Assembly: GCA_944381395.1 (NCBI GenBank)
Contig: CALWKY010000019.1
Span: forward strand, 1 to 51,235
From: an uncultured Lachnospiraceae bacterium
Lineage (GTDB): Bacteria; Bacillota; Clostridia; Lachnospirales; Anaerotignaceae
Reading direction: 5' to 3'
Length of the DNA stretch: 51,235 bases
Shown: positions 46,386 through 51,235 of the stretch, in pieces
How the letters are laid out: each line of letters opens with the position of its first letter
How positions within the stretch are numbered: position 1 is the first letter of the stretch
Notes under the pieces: model-generated
What the model saw: only the letters and a program-made list of their open reading frames with translations
Told to the model about the DNA's origin: nothing
Databases searched by the model: none
Position numbers and translations under genes: made by a program

Positions 46386-46683
46386 AATCGTTTCTACCCT
46401 TGCATGATTTTGTTACAAGGACGCTGGCAGTGGTACTGCCGGTGTCTTTTGTATTTTATATGGTTGAAAATTGGAAATAAATGCTCGTTGCGTGCGTTAT
46501 GGTTTTCAGAAATCACCATAGGGTTAGTTTATCCGTGGCATTTCTAAGGTGTTTTTTCTTTCAGGGACAAAACAGTATTTATTTTAGACGGCAATTCTTT
46601 CGATTTCTTTAAGACAGAAAAAAAGAATGTTGTTTTTTCAATAAAATAAAGATGTTTTGCAAAATAGGAATCTATTTCTTGCA
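46386..46683. other. gap after the SLH gene, with terminator and a hairpin
   Basis: A terminator lies at 46419-46450: GAC and GGCAGT pair with ACTGCC and GTC, followed by TTTT. Further on AGAAAT (46508-46513) pairs with ATTTCT (46540-46545) around a CAC/GTG inner stem, with TTTTTT six bases later; this may be a second weak terminator or an unrecognised RNA. No gene is seen. Confidence 0.5.
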
Positions 46684-46712
46684 TTTACAAAAATCTTTTG
46701 ACGTAGTAAGAT
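46684..46712 (+). promoter_or_regulatory. promoter of the DUF5711-cvpA pair
   Basis: TTTACA (46684-46689), 17 bases and TAAGAT (46707-46712). The transcript would have a leader of about 95 bases. Confidence 0.7.
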
Positions 46713-46812
46713 AAATAGAACAGCCAAAGCAGGATATGTGGAAACATATGTTTTCATGGCTGACTTGCTGAAAAAATCCGTCGGGCAAAATATTTTTGCG
46801 AGGAGGAAATAT

Positions 46813-48243
46813 ATGGAACAGAGGCAACCAAATGGCAAGAAAGGAAAAAGCAGCCGGACGTTATATATTATGGCTGCGATTATGTTGGTTTGTGCAATTG
46901 GTGTGATGGGTGTCTATCTGGATACTTTTTATGGAAGCGGAAAAATCCGTGCCTGGATATCTAGCTGGTCACAGAGTAATACTGCGCAACAAACATCAGT
47001 GATGAACACAACACCTGTGTTGCCATTGGATCATACAGGCGGCACAACGGTTTTACCATTGGATAAATATTTCCTGGTGTGTACCAAAGATGGTGTGAAA
47101 ATGTACGAGAGTGTAAATAATCTCATTTGGAATGATACCTTCACCATGACGACGCCTACAGCTATTCAGGAAGAAGATTATGCGGCAGTAGGCGATATGA
47201 GCGGACGTGTCGTGCGGGTATATAATACCAATGGTTTGGTTTATCAGGTGCAGGCAGAGGGCAGTCTGATGCAGTTCGCGCTTAACGCCAATGGGTATCT
47301 TTCTTTGATTACAAAAGAAGAAAAAGGTTACCGCATCAGTGTTTATGACGCAAAAGGCAATATCTTAAAGGCACGTGTGGAAGAAAGCAGCGGTGTTTAT
47401 CCTTTGTGCAGTGATGTTTCTGATGATAATCGCTATTTTGCCGTAAGCTATGTGGATACCAGCGACATTAAATTAACTGGCAGAATTTTGTTTTTCTATA
47501 TTAACAGTACAGATAGCGAAAACTATGCAGACAGTATGTTTGCGGCAGTGGAGAAAAATAATGAATTGCCGGCAAAGCTTGGTTTCATGGAAGGCAATAT
47601 CCTTTGTGTGCTGACAGACAGCAGTTTAAGCGGATACAATACAAGCGGGGAAGAAAACTGGAACATTGCACTGACTAATACAGTCAGCCAGATTTCATTT
47701 GGCAATAAAGAAGAAGTGGTTTTGGCATTGGGCGAGAGCCTTTCTGGAATGGAAGGGGTAGAAAAAAATACTTTCATTGCGGTTTCATCGAAAGGCGCCC
47801 AAAAGTTTTCTAATCAGATGGAAAAAGAAATTACTTATCTTTATTCGGGAGCGGATGGTATTGTGGCGGGATGTGACCGCAATTATAAGGGCTTCACACT
47901 GTCTGGAAGAGAATCCTGGACGTATACTGCCACCATGGATTTAAATTCTATTTTCCCTTTAGGCAATATTCAAACAGTTATGATTGTTTCTCAAGAAAGT
48001 GCTATGCTGGCAGATATGCGAAAAATACAATCTACAGAGAATCAGCAAGAAGATCAAGAAACAGAACCTGCAACGGAAGGGGAAAATACGCCGGAAAGTA
48101 CAACCAATCCAACAGATACAAATACAGATGAAACAGTACCGGAAAACGGCGATACACAAAATTCAGAAAAGGATACCGCAGCAGAAGATCAGGAAGGTAC
48201 CGCAGATACAGACAATACCCAGGGAACAACCCCTGCATCATAA
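46813..48243 (+). CDS. DUF5711-like membrane-anchored protein
   Basis: A 476-residue protein. The ATG at 46813 (MEQRQPNGKKGKSSRTLYIMA) follows GAGGAGG; 25 upstream codons in frame lack one. A basic N-terminus and one membrane helix (about 17-38) are followed by an outside domain with repeated beta motifs of the WD/PQQ-propeller type (FLVCTKDGVKMYESVNNLIWNDTF, YRISVYDAKGNIL, LSGYNTSGEENWNIAL). This layout matches the uncharacterised DUF5711 proteins of Clostridia. The last 70 or so residues are a T/E/D/N-rich low-complexity tail. It precedes cvpA by 35 bases, a pairing I have seen in this group. Function unknown; an envelope role is likely. Confidence 0.8.
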   Translation: MEQRQPNGKKGKSSRTLYIMAAIMLVCAIGVMGVYLDTFYGSGKIRAWISSWSQSNTAQQTSVMNTTPVLPLDHTGGTTVLPLDKYFLVCTKDGVKMYESVNNLIWNDTFTMTTPTAIQEEDYAAVGDMSGRVVRVYNTNGLVYQVQAEGSLMQFALNANGYLSLITKEEKGYRISVYDAKGNILKARVEESSGVYPLCSDVSDDNRYFAVSYVDTSDIKLTGRILFFYINSTDSENYADSMFAAVEKNNELPAKLGFMEGNILCVLTDSSLSGYNTSGEENWNIALTNTVSQISFGNKEEVVLALGESLSGMEGVEKNTFIAVSSKGAQKFSNQMEKEITYLYSGADGIVAGCDRNYKGFTLSGRESWTYTATMDLNSIFPLGNIQTVMIVSQESAMLADMRKIQSTENQQEDQETEPATEGENTPESTTNPTDTNTDETVPENGDTQNSEKDTAAEDQEGTADTDNTQGTTPAS

Positions 48244-48278
48244 AGCTGTAAAACTTTTCATGTAAAGGAGAAGAGAAT

Positions 48279-48992
48279 ATGACCAATGAATTTGGATTTT
48301 TGCCTTATTTATTGGATGGGCTGGTGCTGGCAGTGCTTTTATTCTGCGGTATTCAGTCATTCCGAAAGGGATTTTTAATGGCAACATTAAGTTTTTTGCC
48401 TTATTTGCTGGCAAGTTTGATGACCATTGCCCTTACACCATATACGGCAACATTTTTACGGGGAACAGCTTTGTATGGTACTTTATCAGATGCCATTGCA
48501 GATAAAGTGACCATTGGAAGCACTTTGACAGACAGCATCAATGCGGGAAGCCGGGAAATCATTGAAAGCTTGCAGCTGCCTTCGTTTTTAAAAGAATCTT
48601 TATTGGCGAATCATAATAGCGTGACGTATGAAGTGCTGGACGTAAGCGGTATTGATGGTTACATTTCTGGATTTTTGGCAAATATCTGTATCAATATCAT
48701 CAGTGTTGTGCTGACCTTTCTTGTAGTTTTTGTTGCGGTCAAGTTTGTATTGGCGGCACTGCATATTATCTCTGAAATGCCGATCCTCAGCACCTTTAAC
48801 CGCAGCCTTGGCTTTGGGGTAGGATTGTTGAAGGGAACTGTAGTGCTGTGGGTCATTTTTACCATTATGGTTTATCTGCGCTGCTGGGAAAAATTACCTC
48901 AGGTGGTAGATGCTATGGAGGAAACAAAAATTGCACATTATTTCTATGAAAATAATATGCTGCTCCATGTGGTGCTCAAAATATTCACTTAA
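48279..48992 (+). CDS. cvpA: CvpA-family membrane protein
   Basis: A 237-residue membrane protein starting MTNEFGFLPYLLDGLVLAVLLFCGIQSFRKGFLMATLSFLPYLLASLM after AAAGGAG. The opening D-G-x(12)-G-x-x-K/R-G pattern, two N-terminal helices, a soluble segment and two C-terminal helices (ICINIISVVLTFLVVFVAVKF, GVGLLKGTVVLWVIFTIMVYL) fit the CvpA family. The role of CvpA in Gram-positives is unclear; it has been tied to envelope integrity and colicin V export in E. coli. It is cotranscribed with the DUF5711-like gene. Confidence 0.85.
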   Translation: MTNEFGFLPYLLDGLVLAVLLFCGIQSFRKGFLMATLSFLPYLLASLMTIALTPYTATFLRGTALYGTLSDAIADKVTIGSTLTDSINAGSREIIESLQLPSFLKESLLANHNSVTYEVLDVSGIDGYISGFLANICINIISVVLTFLVVFVAVKFVLAALHIISEMPILSTFNRSLGFGVGLLKGTVVLWVIFTIMVYLRCWEKLPQVVDAMEETKIAHYFYENNMLLHVVLKIFT

Positions 48993-49007
48993 GGTTGGAA
49001 CAGGAAA

Positions 49008-49046
49008 AAGCCCGCGATGAAAAGAGATTCTTCGCGGGCTTTTTTG
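49008..49046 (+). terminator. cvpA terminator
   Basis: AAGCCCGCGA (49008-49017, to within a base) pairs with TCGCGGGCTT (49032-49041), followed by TTTT. It insulates cvpA from the rRNA gene downstream. Confidence 0.92.
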
Positions 49047-49104
49047 CTTGAGAAAAGGGAAAAAAACAATGTGGTGGAAAAAAGGAAAAAAATAAAAAAT
49101 ATTC

Positions 49105-49133
49105 TTGACAATTATTTCTGTGCGTGATAATAT
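49105..49133 (+). promoter_or_regulatory. promoter directly upstream of the 23S rRNA gene
   Basis: TTGACA (49105-49110), 17 bases and TAATAT (49128-49133). It lies about 155 bases before the 23S start. The sequence from about 49166 (CACCTTGAAAACTGAATAC) looks like the 3' part of a Firmicute 16S-23S spacer. Confidence 0.75.
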
Positions 49134-49290
49134 ATTCAAGCGGTCACGAAATGCCGCAAAGATAGCACCTTGAAAACTGAATACAAATATATAGAGTCAA
49201 AAATCGAAGAAAAAAACTGTAGTAAAGAAAGAACAACTTTTTACTTTATTACGCTACGAATTCAAGTGATTGAACAAGCTATATAGAACT

Positions 49291-51235
<1,945 letters not shown>

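Overview
The window looks like chromosomal DNA of a low- to mid-GC Gram-positive anaerobe of the class Clostridia. A Lachnospirales/Anaerotignaceae-type organism is my best guess, at low confidence. The reasons are strong GGAGG ribosome-binding sites, sigma-A promoters with 17-bp spacers, the gene blocks gdpP-rplI-dnaB and rplS-lepB-rbgA, a GdpP-type c-di-AMP phosphodiesterase, a small alarmone synthetase, an SLH-domain envelope protein, a DUF5711-type protein, BioY with a BirA-type operator, and absence of outer-membrane genes. Most of the window is conserved housekeeping DNA with a few accessory inserts.

Layout. (1) 1-3714: a truncated MMPL/RND-type exporter and a small unknown protein on the minus strand, divergent from a TetR regulator whose promoter carries a palindrome over the -35 box. 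(2) 3750-5318: a minus-strand pair, an EamA-type permease and queH. (3) 5600-13751: rpoB-rpoC behind a long structured leader, without rplJ-rplL in front of rpoB. (4) 13834-17604: a cassette of hutP-like antiterminator, AtoE-type short-chain fatty acid transporter and amidase, inserted between rpoC and rpsL with its own promoter, leader terminator and final terminator. (5) 17802-22647: the str cluster rpsL-rpsG-fusA-tuf, with an extra promoter before tuf. (6) 22731-28786: a Crp/Fnr regulator, two tandem paralogous YkvI-type transporters, a RelQ-like alarmone synthetase and trmB. Two copies of a roughly 165-bp intergenic element ending in a bidirectional terminator lie in the two convergent gaps. 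(7) 28872-34359: an unrecognised protein, a non-coding stretch with degenerate repeats, then gdpP-rplI-dnaB on the minus strand. (8) 34640-40254: rplS; lepB-rbgA-lon-engB and a 59-residue membrane protein. (9) 40269-49046: bioY with BirA operator, pepF, glgA, an SLH protein, a DUF5711-like protein and cvpA. (10) 49105-51235: a promoter followed directly by the first two thirds of a 23S rRNA gene, with no 16S gene before it.

The parts most worth following up are the HutP-controlled transporter/amidase cassette, the two-copy structured element (its terminator stem shows a compensatory C-G to U-A change between copies), the rpoB leader lacking upstream rplJL, and the apparently unlinked 23S gene. 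All functions are read from sequence by eye; no database search was run.
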